This document shows, piece by piece, positions 32,508-43,000 of a stretch of DNA of 64,000 nt. Position 1 is the first letter of the stretch. Each line of letters opens with the position of its first letter. The stretch is from an uncultured Bacteroidales bacterium (lineage in GTDB: Bacteria > Bacteroidota > Bacteroidia > Bacteroidales > Bacteroidaceae). A model generated the notes under the pieces. That model worked only from the letters and a program-made list of their open reading frames with translations, did no database searches and was not told the DNA's origin. The stretch lies in NCBI GenBank assembly GCA_902760315.1, contig CACWFV010000005.1, positions 1 to 64,000 on the forward strand, read 5' to 3'. The translations under genes and the position numbers were made by a program.

Positions 32508-33985
32508 ATGGAATCAAAGCTTGTTATCTATAATACGCTGACGCGCCAGAAGGAGCGCTTCGAGCCGTTGCAACCGTCTATGGCGACCCGCACCTGGGCC
32601 ACGCCCGTCCTGCCATCACCTTCGACCTGCTGTTTCGCTATCTGAAGCATCTGGGATATAAGGTAAGGTATGTGCGCAACATCACTGACGTGGGCCACCT
32701 GGAGCACGACGCCGACGAGGGCGAGGACAAGATTGCCAAGAAAGCGCGACTGGAACAGCTGGAACCGATGGAGATTGCCCAGTACTACACCAACCGCTAC
32801 CACTACTACATGGATGCGCTGGGCGTGCTGCGCCCCTCTATTGAGCCGCATGCCACGGGCCACATCATCGAACAGCAGCAGCTGGTGCAGCAGATTCTGG
32901 ACAACGGACTGGCTTACGTGTCGAACGGCTCCGTATACTTCGACATCGAGGCCTATAACAAGCGGGCGCAGGCCACGGGCTCGCCCTACCGCTACGGCAT
33001 CCTGTCTGGCCGTACCTTGGAGAATATCAAGGATGAAAGCCGCGAACTGGCCGGCGTGGGCGAGAAGAAGAGCCAGGCAGACTTTGCGCTGTGGAAGAAG
33101 GCACAGCCGGAGCACATCATGCGCTGGCCGTCGCCATGGAGCGACGGTTTCCCCGGTTGGCACTGTGAGTGCACGGCCATGGGCAGGAAGTACCTGGGCG
33201 ACGAGTTCGACATCCACGGTGGTGGCATGGACCTGGTGTTCCCTCACCACGAGTGCGAGATAGCGCAGGCCGTGGCATCGATGGGTCACCCTGCCGTCAA
33301 GTACTGGATGCACAACAACATGCTGACCATCAACGGCCAGAAGATGGGCAAGTCGTATAACAACTTCATCACGTTGGAACAGTTCTTCACTGGCAACCAC
33401 CCGCTGCTGGAGAAGGCCTACTCGCCCATGACCATCCGCTTCTTCGTGCTCTCTGCCCACTACCGCGGCACGGTAGACTTCTCTAACGAGGCACTGCAGG
33501 CTGCCGAGAAGGGACTGGAGAAACTGATGAACGCCATTGCCGACCTGGACCGCATACAGGCGGCTGACAAGTGTGACCCCGAGACGGAGCGCGTGGTGAA
33601 GTCGCTGCGCCAGCGCTGCTACGACGCCATGAACGACGACCTGGCTACGCCGCAGGTCATCAGCCATTTGTTTGAGGCCTGCACCGTCATCAACAAACTG
33701 GTAGACCACAAGGCCTCCATCTGCGCCGACTGCTTGCGCGAGTTGAGCGAGGTGATGCACCTCTTCACCGAGGACATTCTGGGACTGAAGGCCGAGAAGA
33801 GCGGTACCAACGACCAGCGCGAGGCGGCCTTCGGCAAGGTGGTAGACATGGTGCTGGAGTTGCGCGCCAAGGCCAAGGCCAATAAGGACTGGGCCACTAG
33901 CGACCAGATACGCGACGCGTTGGCTGCCGCCGGCTTTGAGGTGAAAGACACCAAGGACGGTGTCACCTGGAAACTGAACAAGTAA
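32508..33985 (+). pseudogene. cysS: cysteinyl-tRNA synthetase with internal deletion/frameshift
   Basis: The gene begins normally at 32508 ([21 protein letters not shown]). After TTG at 32570 the frame breaks, and synthetase sequence resumes in another frame at 32573 with [18 protein letters not shown], continuing intact to 33985: IRFF, KMGKS, and zinc ligands in WHCE and HHECE. Between FEPL and TVYGD the family has about 12 residues ending in GMYVCGP, which includes the first zinc-binding cysteine. Only two of the expected 36 nt remain, so about 34 nt are missing, consistent with the frame change. The longest open frame begins at 32672, too late to be functional. Because cysS is normally essential, a sequence or assembly error, or a second copy elsewhere, should be considered. 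Confidence 0.85.
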
Positions 33986-33990
33986 GCCTT

Positions 33991-35439
33991 TTATCCCACC
34001 GTACCCTCCAGCGACACGCTGAGCAGCTTCTGGGCTTCCACGGCAAACTCCATGGGCAGCTTCTGCAGCACCTCCTTGGCATAGCCGTTGACGATGAGCC
34101 CTACGGCCTGCTCGGTGGGTATGCCGCGCTGGTTGCAGTAGAACAGTTGGTCTTCTGATATCTTCGACGTGGTGGCCTCGTGCTCAAAGACGGCCGTGTC
34201 GTTGTGCACGTCCATATATGGAAACGTGTGGGCACCGCAGTCGGAACCCAGCAGCAGCGAGTCGCACGAGGAGTAGTTGCGGGCGTTGTCGGCCGTGCTC
34301 GTGGCGCGCACCAGTCCGCGGTAGCTGTTCTGCGAGTGGCCTGCCGAGATGCCTTTCGAGATGATGGTCGACTTGGTGTTGCGCCCCATGTGTATCATCT
34401 TTGTACCCGTGTCGGCCTCCTGGTAGTTGTTGGTCACCGCCACGCTGTAGAACTCAGCCTGCGAGTTGTCGCCCCTGAGAATGCACGACGGATATTTCCA
34501 CGTGATGGCCGAGCCCGTCTCCACCTGTGTCCACGACAGCTTGGAACCCTCGCCGCGCAGGTCGCCGCGCTTCGTCACCAGGTTCAGCACACCGCCCCGG
34601 CCGTGCTCGTCGCCGGGATACCAGTTCTGCACCGTCGAGTACTTCACCTCGGCTCGGTTCATCACGATGATTTCCACAATGGCGGCATGCAGCTGGTTCT
34701 CGTCGCGCATGGGTGCCGTGCATCCTTCCAGGTAACTGACGTACGAGTCGTCGTCGGCCACGATGAGTGTGCGCTCAAACTGACCCGTGTTGCGGGCATT
34801 GATGCGGAAGTAGGAACTTAGCTCCATGGGACACCTGACACCTTTGGGGATATAGACGAAGGAGCCGTCAGAGAACACTGCCGAGTTGAGGGCGGCAAAG
34901 AAGTTGTCTCGGTAGGGCACCACCGTGCCAAGATACTGGCGCACCAGGTCGCCATGCTCCTTGATGGCCTCGCCGATGCTGCAGAAAATGACGCCCTTCT
35001 CGCGCAACTTCTCCTTGAAGGTGGTCTTCACGCTCACGGAGTCCATGATGGCGTCCACGGCGGTGTTGCCGCTCAGCGCCAGGCGCTCCTCCAGGGGTAT
35101 GCCCAGCTTGTCGAAAGTCTTCTCCAGCTCAGGGTCTATCTGGCTGTCGGCAGCAGTGGTCTTCTTGGCCGTCGGGTCGGCATAGTAGCTGATGGCCTGA
35201 TAGTCTATCTGCGGCACGTGCACGTGGCCCCACTTGGGCTCCTGCTGCTGCTGCCAGTAGCGGAACGCCTTCAGGCGGAAGTCGAGCATCCACTCCGGCT
35301 CGCCTTTCTTCTGCGATATGAGGCGCACTACGTCCTCGTTGAGTCCTTTCTCTATTATCTCAGTATGTACGTCGGTAGTAAAGCCGAACTCGTACTTTTG
35401 TTCGGCCACCTGACGGACAAATTGATTCTTCTCTTGCAT
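33991..35439 (-). CDS. sufB: Fe-S cluster assembly scaffold SufB
   Basis: A 482-aa SufB, the scaffold subunit of the SufBCD complex that builds Fe-S clusters in the cytosol. The family signature is full length, including [27 protein letters not shown], and the C-terminal [17 protein letters not shown] and [16 protein letters not shown], where SufB's conserved Cys/Glu residues lie. The start is at 35439 ([10 protein letters not shown]), 21 bp after a TACCTTTG element; the longer frame to 35637 runs through the tRNA gene. sufC and sufD do not follow: the next gene downstream is cysS on the other strand, 5 bp away. Confidence 0.95.
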   Translation of the reverse strand: MQEKNQFVRQVAEQKYEFGFTTDVHTEIIEKGLNEDVVRLISQKKGEPEWMLDFRLKAFRYWQQQQEPKWGHVHVPQIDYQAISYYADPTAKKTTAADSQIDPELEKTFDKLGIPLEERLALSGNTAVDAIMDSVSVKTTFKEKLREKGVIFCSIGEAIKEHGDLVRQYLGTVVPYRDNFFAALNSAVFSDGSFVYIPKGVRCPMELSSYFRINARNTGQFERTLIVADDDSYVSYLEGCTAPMRDENQLHAAIVEIIVMNRAEVKYSTVQNWYPGDEHGRGGVLNLVTKRGDLRGEGSKLSWTQVETGSAITWKYPSCILRGDNSQAEFYSVAVTNNYQEADTGTKMIHMGRNTKSTIISKGISAGHSQNSYRGLVRATSTADNARNYSSCDSLLLGSDCGAHTFPYMDVHNDTAVFEHEATTSKISEDQLFYCNQRGIPTEQAVGLIVNGYAKEVLQKLPMEFAVEAQKLLSVSLEGTVG

Positions 35440-35460
35440 GTCTTTTTCGTTTCTTGGCTG

Positions 35461-35468
35461 CAAAGGTA
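35461..35468 (-). promoter_or_regulatory. -7 element (TACCTTTG) for sufB
   Basis: TAnnTTTG match on the minus strand, 21 bp before the sufB ATG. Confidence 0.6.
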
Positions 35469-35542
35469 CGAATAAGTGAGAAGAAAACCAAATTTCACAG
35501 CTGTAAAAAGCAGGCTTGGCGGAAAACCAGAACTCGTAGCAG

Positions 35543-35579
35543 AAAAAAAGAAGTGCTGCAATTCCATGAATTGCAGCAC
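35543..35579 (-). terminator. rho-independent terminator of tRNA-Leu
   Basis: Perfect 12-bp stem (35553-35564/35568-35579) with a CAT loop. On the minus strand it is followed by TTCTTTTTTTCT. It lies 19 bp past the tRNA 3' end. Confidence 0.85.
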
Positions 35580-35598
35580 GCTTTGCTCTTGAGCCTTG

Positions 35599-35680
35599 TA
35601 CCCAGACCCGGGCTCGAACCGGGATGGGTTGCCCCACTGGTGTTTGAGACCAGCGCGTCTACCGATTCCGCCATCTGGGC
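35599..35680 (-). tRNA. tRNA-Leu (anticodon CAA)
   Basis: An 82-nt class II tRNA on the minus strand. The acceptor stem GCCCAGA pairs with TCTGGGT, the D-arm begins GCGGAATCGGTAGACGCGC, the anticodon stem-loop is CTGGT-CTCAAAC-ACCAG giving CAA, a variable arm TGGGGCAACCCA follows, and the T-arm is CCGGTTCGAGCCCGG. The discriminator base is A and CCA is not encoded. It reads UUG codons. A TACCTTTG promoter element lies 13 bp upstream. Confidence 0.93.
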
Positions 35681-35693
35681 TCTTAAGCGGATG

Positions 35694-35701
35694 CAAAGGT
35701 A
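35694..35701 (-). promoter_or_regulatory. -7 element (TACCTTTG) for tRNA-Leu
   Basis: Minus-strand TAnnTTTG match just upstream of the tRNA 5' end at 35680. Confidence 0.55.
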
Positions 35702-35819
35702 CGAAGAAGAATGGAAAAAACAAAATAAATGAATAAAAAAATAAAAAATAAGTGATTTTTCTTGCTTTCTAAGTAAAATTATCGTACCTTAGTAGTCGAA
35801 TTTTAAATCTACATACCAA

Positions 35820-36911
35820 ATGGAAATAACCAAGAAGAACTATTGCGTGATTTTAGCGGGAGGAAAAGGGCGACGGCTGTGGCCAACCAGCCGTGAAGAG
35901 AAACCAAAGCAGTTTATTGATTTCTTGGGTGTGGGTCGTACACAGTTGCAGACCACCTTCGACCGCTTCTCTAAAGTCATTCCACTGGAAAACATATTTA
36001 TTTGTACCTGCCGTGAGTACCTGTCGTTAGTGAAGGAGCAGGTGCCCGAAATAGAAGAGCGCAACATACTGGTGGAGCCCGTCAACCGCAATACAGCCCC
36101 CAGCGTGGCGTGGGCTAACATGCGCATCAAGAGGCAGGACCCGGATGCCAACATCATTATTACGCCGTCTGACCAGCTGGTGGTCGACGAGGCATCGTTT
36201 ATGCGTTGTCTGGAGACGGGTCTGAGTTATGTCGCCGAGAACGACGTGCTGCTGGCGATGGGTGTGAAGCCTACGCGTCCGGAGCCGGGCTATGGCTATA
36301 TACAGATGGGCGACCTGAGTTGCAAGCCTGACGTGTACAAGGTGAAGTCGTTTACGGAGAAGCCGGAACGCGAGTTTGCCAAGATGTTCATGGAGAGTGG
36401 CGAGTTCTACTGGAATACGGGTGTCTTTATGGTCAACTCGCGCAAGCTGACACAGAGCTTTGAGAGCATCTTCCCCAGCGTGCTGCGCAAGCTGAAGTTT
36501 GAAAATCCCAGCTACAGTTACGAAGAAGAGCTGGAGTATGTGGCGCAGAACTACCCACGTTACCCGAACCTATCCATAGACTATGCCATCCTGGAGCACA
36601 GCAGTTCGGTGTATGTGATGAAGTGTGACTTTGGCTGGGCTGATTTGGGTACGTGGCACGCCGTATATGAGTTTATGAGCAATGGCGACGGCGATAATGT
36701 CGTTGTAGACTCAGAGGTGATGTTGGACGACGCTCACAATAATGTTATCAAGTTGCCCAAGGGACGTCTGGGCGTTATCAACGGGCTGGACGGCTACATT
36801 GTCGCCGAGGAGGGCAACGTGTTGCTCATCTGCAAGAAAGGCGACTCGTCGGCGCTTGTGCGCAAGTACGTCAACGAGGTGCTGATAAAATATGGTGACG
36901 ACTTCGTTTAA
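35820..36911 (+). CDS. manC: mannose-1-phosphate guanylyltransferase
   Basis: A 363-aa nucleotidyltransferase making GDP-mannose for surface glycans. The pyrophosphorylase signature ILAGGKGRRLWPTSREEKPKQF is at the N-terminus, with the metal-binding PSDQLV, the sugar-binding GYGYIQ and FTEKPE, the FYWNTGVFM segment and GWADLGTW. There is no C-terminal isomerase domain, so it is the monofunctional short form. A glycosyltransferase gene follows in the same direction after a heptamer-repeat spacer. Confidence 0.93.
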   Translation: MEITKKNYCVILAGGKGRRLWPTSREEKPKQFIDFLGVGRTQLQTTFDRFSKVIPLENIFICTCREYLSLVKEQVPEIEERNILVEPVNRNTAPSVAWANMRIKRQDPDANIIITPSDQLVVDEASFMRCLETGLSYVAENDVLLAMGVKPTRPEPGYGYIQMGDLSCKPDVYKVKSFTEKPEREFAKMFMESGEFYWNTGVFMVNSRKLTQSFESIFPSVLRKLKFENPSYSYEEELEYVAQNYPRYPNLSIDYAILEHSSSVYVMKCDFGWADLGTWHAVYEFMSNGDGDNVVVDSEVMLDDAHNNVIKLPKGRLGVINGLDGYIVAEEGNVLLICKKGDSSALVRKYVNEVLIKYGDDFV

Positions 36912-36920
36912 TTCAAAATT

Positions 36921-36976
36921 CTTCACTCTTCATTCTTCATTCTTCATTCTTCATTCTTCATTCTTCATTCTTCATT
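36921..36976. repeat. heptamer array CTTCATT x7 plus one variant
   Basis: Seven exact CTTCATT units (36928-36976) preceded by CTTCACT (36921-36927). It fills the gap between manC and the ATG of the glycosyltransferase at 36980. Confidence 0.95.
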
Positions 36977-36979
36977 CCC

Positions 36980-38098
36980 ATGATAGTAGGTGTTGATGCT
37001 AAGCGCATAGTGCGCAATGGAACAGGACTGGGCAGTTATGGCCGTACGCTGGTAAACGATCTGATACGTCTGGGCGATAGTGATATGCAGCTGCGTCTGT
37101 ATGCTCCCGACGAGGGACGTGAGGAACTGCGCAGTCAGATCATCGAGGGCGCGGAGTTTTGTTACCCGAAAGGCCGTCCTTCCGCCCTGCGCAGGGCCTG
37201 GTGGCGCTCACGCGGCATGGTGAGTGACTTGGTGCGCGACGGCGTCACCGTCTACCACGGACTGTCGGGCGAGTTGCCCATGGGCTTGCGGCGTGCCGGC
37301 ATCCGTGGCATCGTCACCATCCACGACCTGATTTTTATGCGCCACCCAGAATACTACCATTGGCTGGACACGAAGATTTATGAGTGGAAGTTCCGTCAGG
37401 CTCTGCGCGAAGCCGACCATATCATAGCTATCAGCGAGCGCACCCGCCAGGATATTCTGGAGCTGGGCGGCGAGGAGTATGCTGACCGCATCAGCGTCAT
37501 CTACCAAAGCTTTGCCCCGCACTATAGCGGCCCTGTCAAGGAAGAGCGGAAGACCGCCGTACGCGAGCGGTACAAGTTGCCGCAGCGCTTTGTGCTGAAT
37601 GTAGGCACCATAGAGCGACGTAAGAACCTGGCGCTGGCTGTAGAGGCCGTCGACTTGTTGCCGCAGGACGTACACTTGGTGGCTGTAGGACGCCAGACAG
37701 ACTACGTCCATGAACTTCCTAACAGCGAGCGCCTGCACCTGCTCAGCGGTGTTCCCGACCAAGACCTGTCGGCCATCTATTCGCTGGCTGAGGCCTTTGT
37801 CTATCCCTCCCGCTACGAGGGCTTTGGCATCCCCATCATTGAAGCCATTGCCGCTGGACTGCCTGTGGTGGCCTGTACGGGGTCGTGCTTAGAGGAAGCA
37901 GGAGGTCCCGACAGCCGCTATGTTGGTCCAGACGATGTCATCGGCATGGCTGAGGCACTGAAGATGTCGTTACGTGGTGCCCGTGGCCGTCAGGAGCGCA
38001 TTGTGCGTAGCCAAGCGTATATCCGCCGCTTTGAAGGCAACGATGTAGCCCGGCAGGTAGCTGCGCTATACGGGTCACAACCTGACGTGGAGTTGTAG
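36980..38098 (+). CDS. GT4-family glycosyltransferase
   Basis: A 372-aa GT-B fold glycosyltransferase. The N-terminal domain starts MIVGVDAKRIVRNGTGLGSYGR. The C-terminal domain carries the linker FVLNVGTIERRKNL and the nucleotide-sugar EX7E region YPSRYEGFGIPIIEAIAAGLPVV, typical of retaining GT4 enzymes such as mannosyltransferases. With manC just upstream, a GDP-mannose donor is a reasonable guess. Its start is 3 bp after a heptamer array. The 3' end overlaps the convergent outer-membrane gene by 24 bp. Confidence 0.9.
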   Translation: MIVGVDAKRIVRNGTGLGSYGRTLVNDLIRLGDSDMQLRLYAPDEGREELRSQIIEGAEFCYPKGRPSALRRAWWRSRGMVSDLVRDGVTVYHGLSGELPMGLRRAGIRGIVTIHDLIFMRHPEYYHWLDTKIYEWKFRQALREADHIIAISERTRQDILELGGEEYADRISVIYQSFAPHYSGPVKEERKTAVRERYKLPQRFVLNVGTIERRKNLALAVEAVDLLPQDVHLVAVGRQTDYVHELPNSERLHLLSGVPDQDLSAIYSLAEAFVYPSRYEGFGIPIIEAIAAGLPVVACTGSCLEEAGGPDSRYVGPDDVIGMAEALKMSLRGARGRQERIVRSQAYIRRFEGNDVARQVAALYGSQPDVEL

Positions 38099-40063
38099 CA
38101 GCAGGTCGGCCAGCGAAGAGCGGTCGACCTGCTGTAGTCCTGTACCTACGGCATTGCGATCAAAGTAGTTGGTCATACCGAGTTTGGCGGCAATGGTAAC
38201 GTGCTGTCCCAAGTTGACCTGTGTCAGTAGTGCATAGCGCAATCCGTGACCATAGTAGGCGGGAAAAGAGAAGTCGTAGGGGGTAGACGGTTCATAGTGG
38301 TAGAGACGGCTGTCGTAGTCGTCGCTGTGAAACCATGCCGCGATAGCTGCCAGTGAGAACCTTCTCCTCTCCCAGCGGACGTGTTGGCTCACCATGATGC
38401 CCCGGCTGTGGTTTCCCGCCTCACTCACTATCACACCGTCACCTTGTGCATGTAGGGTCAGAGCAGGTACAGGTGTCCAGTCGGCTGTTAGTCGCAAGCG
38501 CTGGCTTGTCTGATTGATGATGTGTTGCTTCAAGGCGTCGTCGTGTTGCTTGATGTGAAAGCGATAGCGTATGCCCCATGCCCATTGCTTGCCGGTATGT
38601 CTTGATGATACCAGTGCGTCAAAGGCATCGCTGGCATCAGACACCTGATAGCGGGGCCAACTGAAGTGGGCATAGTCTGCGTAGGCCTGCAGTTGCCAGT
38701 TGCGGGAGGGCTGCCAAGTGGTGCCCAGATAGATGCCGTGTTCGTTCTGAATACTGCTGCCCTCCTTGAAACTGTTGCCATGGAGGGCTGTATAGCGTTT
38801 GTCGTAGTAGCGGTGCAGCAGCATGAGTGAGAGTTGTTCGCTGAGGCGACAGCCGGCACTATGTATGGTAGCCAAGGCACCCTGCCGGTTCAGCGCTGTT
38901 TCTCCACTCAGCGTCCAGCGCCGATTCTGCCATGCGTAGTCTATGCTGACATTCAGGAAGTTATTGCCCTGGGCGGCATAGGTATGGTAGGGGGTATTCT
39001 CTTGTGGTTGTAGCGGGCGGTCATAGTGTGTAAAGACAGCGTTGGCGTGGACGTGTAGCGTGCCTTTTTGCCAACCTATACTGCCACCAAGGTCAGTCTC
39101 TTGGGTGTTGTGCTTTTTGTCCATCTCTGTCGGGGTGCGGTGGTAACCGCTAAACAGGAGAGTGCGTGCGGTGCCGTCGCTGTTCAGTGTGGCATCGATG
39201 GCCTGGTGTGAGGCAAAAGCCGTTATCCGCCACTGCTTGGAGAGTCTGACCGTAGCAGCGACGCCCTGCAGGTGGTTGGCTGCTGAGCGTGAGCTGTGCG
39301 CCGTCAACGTGTGTGTGCTACGTCCCATGTTCTGAAGTGTGGCGAGTTTGCCCAGCTGAAAGCGGGTATTCATCAGTAGCCCCATGCCTAATTGTACCCG
39401 ATAGTGACCTATGTTCAGTTCCTCCAGCCGTCCGAAGTTGCGTAACTGTAAGTAAAAATTATACTGGTCGTAGCCCATGGAGTTCTTGTCGGCAAAGAAA
39501 GGCTCTCCGGCATCCTGAGCGGCAGTAATACCCGCCTTGATACGCTGGTTGAACGTGAATTGATAGCGCAGGTCGTGGCGATATTTGTAGCCCAGATAGC
39601 CTGACTTGTCACCCTGGCGCTCATAGAAAGGTATCTTGCCGCCGGCTCTGAAGTCGTGCTTGCCGTATTGTCGCAACTCGGTCATTGTTGGCCATATGGC
39701 AGGTTGCTGTTCAGGACCTATGATGACAAAATACTTCAGCAGCCGTAGCGTCTGTAGGTCGAGTGCCTTCACCATCAGTAACTCGTTGAGTGAACGCAAG
39801 GGGACGTAACGGTTCAGGTACTCCGCGATGCCCTCTGCCTGTTGGCTAGTCAGGAAAGGAAGCATTTCCAATTCCTCGCGGTTAGTCTGGTTCAAGTTGA
39901 TAGGCGACTGTGCCAGCTCCTCCAGTTGTTCCATCAGGTCGGCACTGTTGCTGTCCCCCATGTCCTCTGTCGTCAGCCAGTAGCGCACGGCATCCTGCCA
40001 GTTGTCCTGGGGACTGACAGCTGCTGTAGCCAGCAGCATGGCAAGGAGTAGGACTTGTCTCAT
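38075..40063 (-). CDS. helix-hairpin-helix outer-membrane beta-barrel protein
   Basis: A 662-aa protein with a signal peptide (about 1-18). Residues about 40-110 have ComEA-like helix-hairpin-helix repeats (PINLNQTNREELEMLPFL, VPLRSLNELLMVKALDL), and the remaining 500 residues are amphipathic beta strands of an outer-membrane barrel ending in an aromatic/hydrophobic strand (LLLQLHVRL). This HhH-plus-barrel architecture is common in Bacteroidota; the function is not established, though DNA or peptide handling at the surface is sometimes suggested. It lies 7 bp downstream of the PUL regulator on the same strand, so it may share its transcript. Confidence 0.8.
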   Translation of the reverse strand: MRQVLLLAMLLATAAVSPQDNWQDAVRYWLTTEDMGDSNSADLMEQLEELAQSPINLNQTNREELEMLPFLTSQQAEGIAEYLNRYVPLRSLNELLMVKALDLQTLRLLKYFVIIGPEQQPAIWPTMTELRQYGKHDFRAGGKIPFYERQGDKSGYLGYKYRHDLRYQFTFNQRIKAGITAAQDAGEPFFADKNSMGYDQYNFYLQLRNFGRLEELNIGHYRVQLGMGLLMNTRFQLGKLATLQNMGRSTHTLTAHSSRSAANHLQGVAATVRLSKQWRITAFASHQAIDATLNSDGTARTLLFSGYHRTPTEMDKKHNTQETDLGGSIGWQKGTLHVHANAVFTHYDRPLQPQENTPYHTYAAQGNNFLNVSIDYAWQNRRWTLSGETALNRQGALATIHSAGCRLSEQLSLMLLHRYYDKRYTALHGNSFKEGSSIQNEHGIYLGTTWQPSRNWQLQAYADYAHFSWPRYQVSDASDAFDALVSSRHTGKQWAWGIRYRFHIKQHDDALKQHIINQTSQRLRLTADWTPVPALTLHAQGDGVIVSEAGNHSRGIMVSQHVRWERRRFSLAAIAAWFHSDDYDSRLYHYEPSTPYDFSFPAYYGHGLRYALLTQVNLGQHVTIAAKLGMTNYFDRNAVGTGLQQVDRSSLADLLLQLHVRL

Positions 40064-40070
40064 CCAGTTG

Positions 40071-43000
40071 TTATTGGCTCTTCTCCTGGTGCTCGTTCAT
40101 GTATTCGCGTGGCGACATGCCATACATCTTCTTGAAGACGGTAGAGAAGGACGCTGCATTGCTGAATCCGCACGCATACATGACCTCCGAGACGTTCATG
40201 TCGCCGGAGGAGAGTAGGGTAGCGGCCTTCTTCATGCGTATGTTGCGGATGAAGTCGTGAGGAGTCTGTCCCGTCAGTTCCTTCATCTTGCGGTGCAGGT
40301 GTACACGGCTGATGCCCACTTCTTCAGCTATCTTGTCGACGCTGAGGTCGGCATTGTTTAAGTTGTGGTTGATGGAGGTCATGACGCGTTCCAGCAGTTT
40401 TTCATCAGGCGACTTGATTTTGATGTCGTCTACCAGTTCTTCCAATTGGTCGTTACGGCCAAATTTCAGCTGTAGCGTGCGGTGCGAGTGGATGAGGTTG
40501 ACGATGGTGCGGCGCAGGATGTCCATATTGAATGGTTTTACGATATAGGCATCGGCACCCGTCTCCAGTCCTTCCAGCTGGTCTTCCTCGCGGCTCTTGG
40601 CTGTCAGCAGGATGACGGGGATGTGGCTGGTGGCGTTGTTGGTCTTTATCTTGGTGCAGAGTGTCGTGCCGTCCATTTCCGGCATCATGATGTCCGAGAT
40701 GACTAAGTCCGGCATGTGCTTCAGTACGGCTGCCAGGCCTTCTTTACCATTGCTGCAACCCACGATGTCGTAGTCTTCGGAAAGGGCGTCAGTCAGGTAG
40801 TTGCGAATCTCGCTGTCGTCTTCGACAATGACGACTCTCTGGCGCTTGCCAACCTTAGGCAAGTCGTTGACAGCGGCTACTTCTTCCTCTTCCGTCTGTG
40901 GCTCTTCAGCTATCAGGCTGTCTGCTGTCTCCTCCGGTTCTTCGGTGTCGGCAAGCATCTCCTCCGGTGTCAGGTGTTCATTGCCAAGCGGTATGGTGAC
41001 GATGAACTCACAGCCGGGGCCGTCAGCATTGTTGCGAGCCTTGATGGTGCCATGGTGCAGTTCTACGAGTGAGCGTGTCAGGTCCAGTCCGATGCCTGTT
41101 CCTATGTTGCGGTCATGGGCCGTTGTGGGTGACTGGTAGAAGCGCTCGAAGATGCGCTCCAGCTTGTCTTCAGGAATCTTTTCGCCATTATCGAAGACGC
41201 TGATGACAATGTCTTTCTCGTTGGTAGTCAGACTGATACGTATCTCGCCGCCCGTCGGTGTGAACTTGAAAGCATTGGAGAGAATGTTGATGATAATCTT
41301 GTCAAAGTTGTTGCGGTCTATCCATGCCATGACATCCTCTTCAGCGTGGTCATAGTAGAACTGGATATTCTTGTTCTTGGCCTGTTGTGCAAACAGCGTG
41401 TAGATGTCGCCGACAAAGGTTACCAGATTAGTCTCGCGCATGTGCATCTGCATTTGTCCCTTGTCAATTTTTCTCAGATCCATCATCTGGTTGATGAGTC
41501 CCAGGATGCGCTCTGCGTTACGCCGGATGGTTTCGTAGATGCCTCGGCGGTGGGCGTCGTTGTCCTCTTTGATGAGTGACTGCAGCGGTGCGACGATGAG
41601 CGTCATAGGTGTTCTGATTTCGTGGCTGATGTTCATGAAGAAGCGCAATTTGGCATCGGCCATCTCTTCCGCATGGATGTGTTGCTGCAAGCGCAGGTTG
41701 TCCTGCTCCTTGCGGTGGCGGCGCTGGCGGTATTGTAGGAACAGTACCACCAATATTAATATATAAATAATGTACGCGAGGGGTGTCCGGTACCACGGGG
41801 CATGGATAATCACCTCAAAACAGCGCTCCGGAGTGACGATGCCGTTCTGCTCGGCTACCACGCAGAAGTTGTAGTTGCCGGGTGCCATGTGGCTGAAGGT
41901 AATCTCGTTGACGCCTGGTGGCATGCGTACCCAGTCTTCACTGTTGATGCGATAGCTGTAGACGATGTGTTCCGGGTTGTCGTAGGTCAGCGTCGACAGG
42001 CGTACGGCAAAGGTGTTGTCGCTGCTGCTGAGCACAAAACGTTTAGAGGCGATGACCGTGGTGTCCGTCACTTGCCACAAGCCAGACATGGAGCCACGAG
42101 CTACCGGTTCGCCATTGACGGCAAAACTGGTTAGCTTGACGTCCGCTTTCCAGGCACGCTCGCGCACATCTGAGGGGTTGAACCAGGTCAGTCCGCCAAG
42201 TCCGGCAAAGGTTAATAGTCCGTTGGGGCTGGCCCATGACGCACCGTCGCTAAACTCGTTCGACTGCAGTCCATTGTCAACGTAGTAGTTTCTGGTCTTA
42301 CCAGTTTTAGGATTCAGGCAACAGAGACCGTGGTCTGTGCCTATCCAAAGCCGTCCAGACATGTCTCGCTCTATGGACGCGATGCCGTTGTCTGCCAATC
42401 CTGTTTCGATAGCCAGTCGTTTCATTTTTCGCTTCTTTAGGTCATAGCAGAGCAAGCCGTCGTTGGTGCCTATGTATAGCACTCCATCATATTCTCGTAC
42501 AATGCGGCTCGCCGTGCCATACATCAGACAGTTCTCGCCGAATGTGCTGACCCAATTCTTGGTCTTGATGTCCAGTGCGCAGACGCCCATGGTTGTGGCT
42601 ACGTAGATGCGCTTGCCATCAGCCGACAATGAGAGTTGCGACAGGTAGTTATTCGTGATGCTGTTTATCTGGCGGTCGTCGGGTGCCTTTTCATGTTGTA
42701 CATATGATTTTATGCTGCCCGTTTCCAAGTCGAGTTGTATGAGTCCGTAGCCCATTGTCGCCATCCAGAGGTTGCCTTCCTCGTCGGCGATGATGTCGAA
42801 GACGCTGACATCAGTACCTTGCCGCAGTCTGTAGGGATGGTAGGTGAGCGTCTTTCGGTCAATCCAACCACATCCTTCTCGGAAGCTGCCTATCCAGACA
42901 TTGCCCCTTGCGTCTTCGCAGGTTGACAGGATGGTGGCAGGGAAATTCTCCTTGAAGTGTTTTACTACTTTGAAGTTGTTGTCCTGCAGGTAGAGTCCGT

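Noticed and set aside
32528..33760. 410-codon minus-strand frame opposite cysS
   Set aside because: Antisense shadow. The plus strand is unmistakably cysteinyl-tRNA synthetase.
35440..35637. N-terminal extension of sufB through the tRNA gene
   Set aside because: The frame crosses the tRNA-Leu, its terminator and the sufB promoter. The family begins near MQEKNQF.
36921..36976. CRISPR-like array
   Set aside because: Units are 7 bp with no spacers; no CRISPR array or cas gene was seen anywhere in the window.
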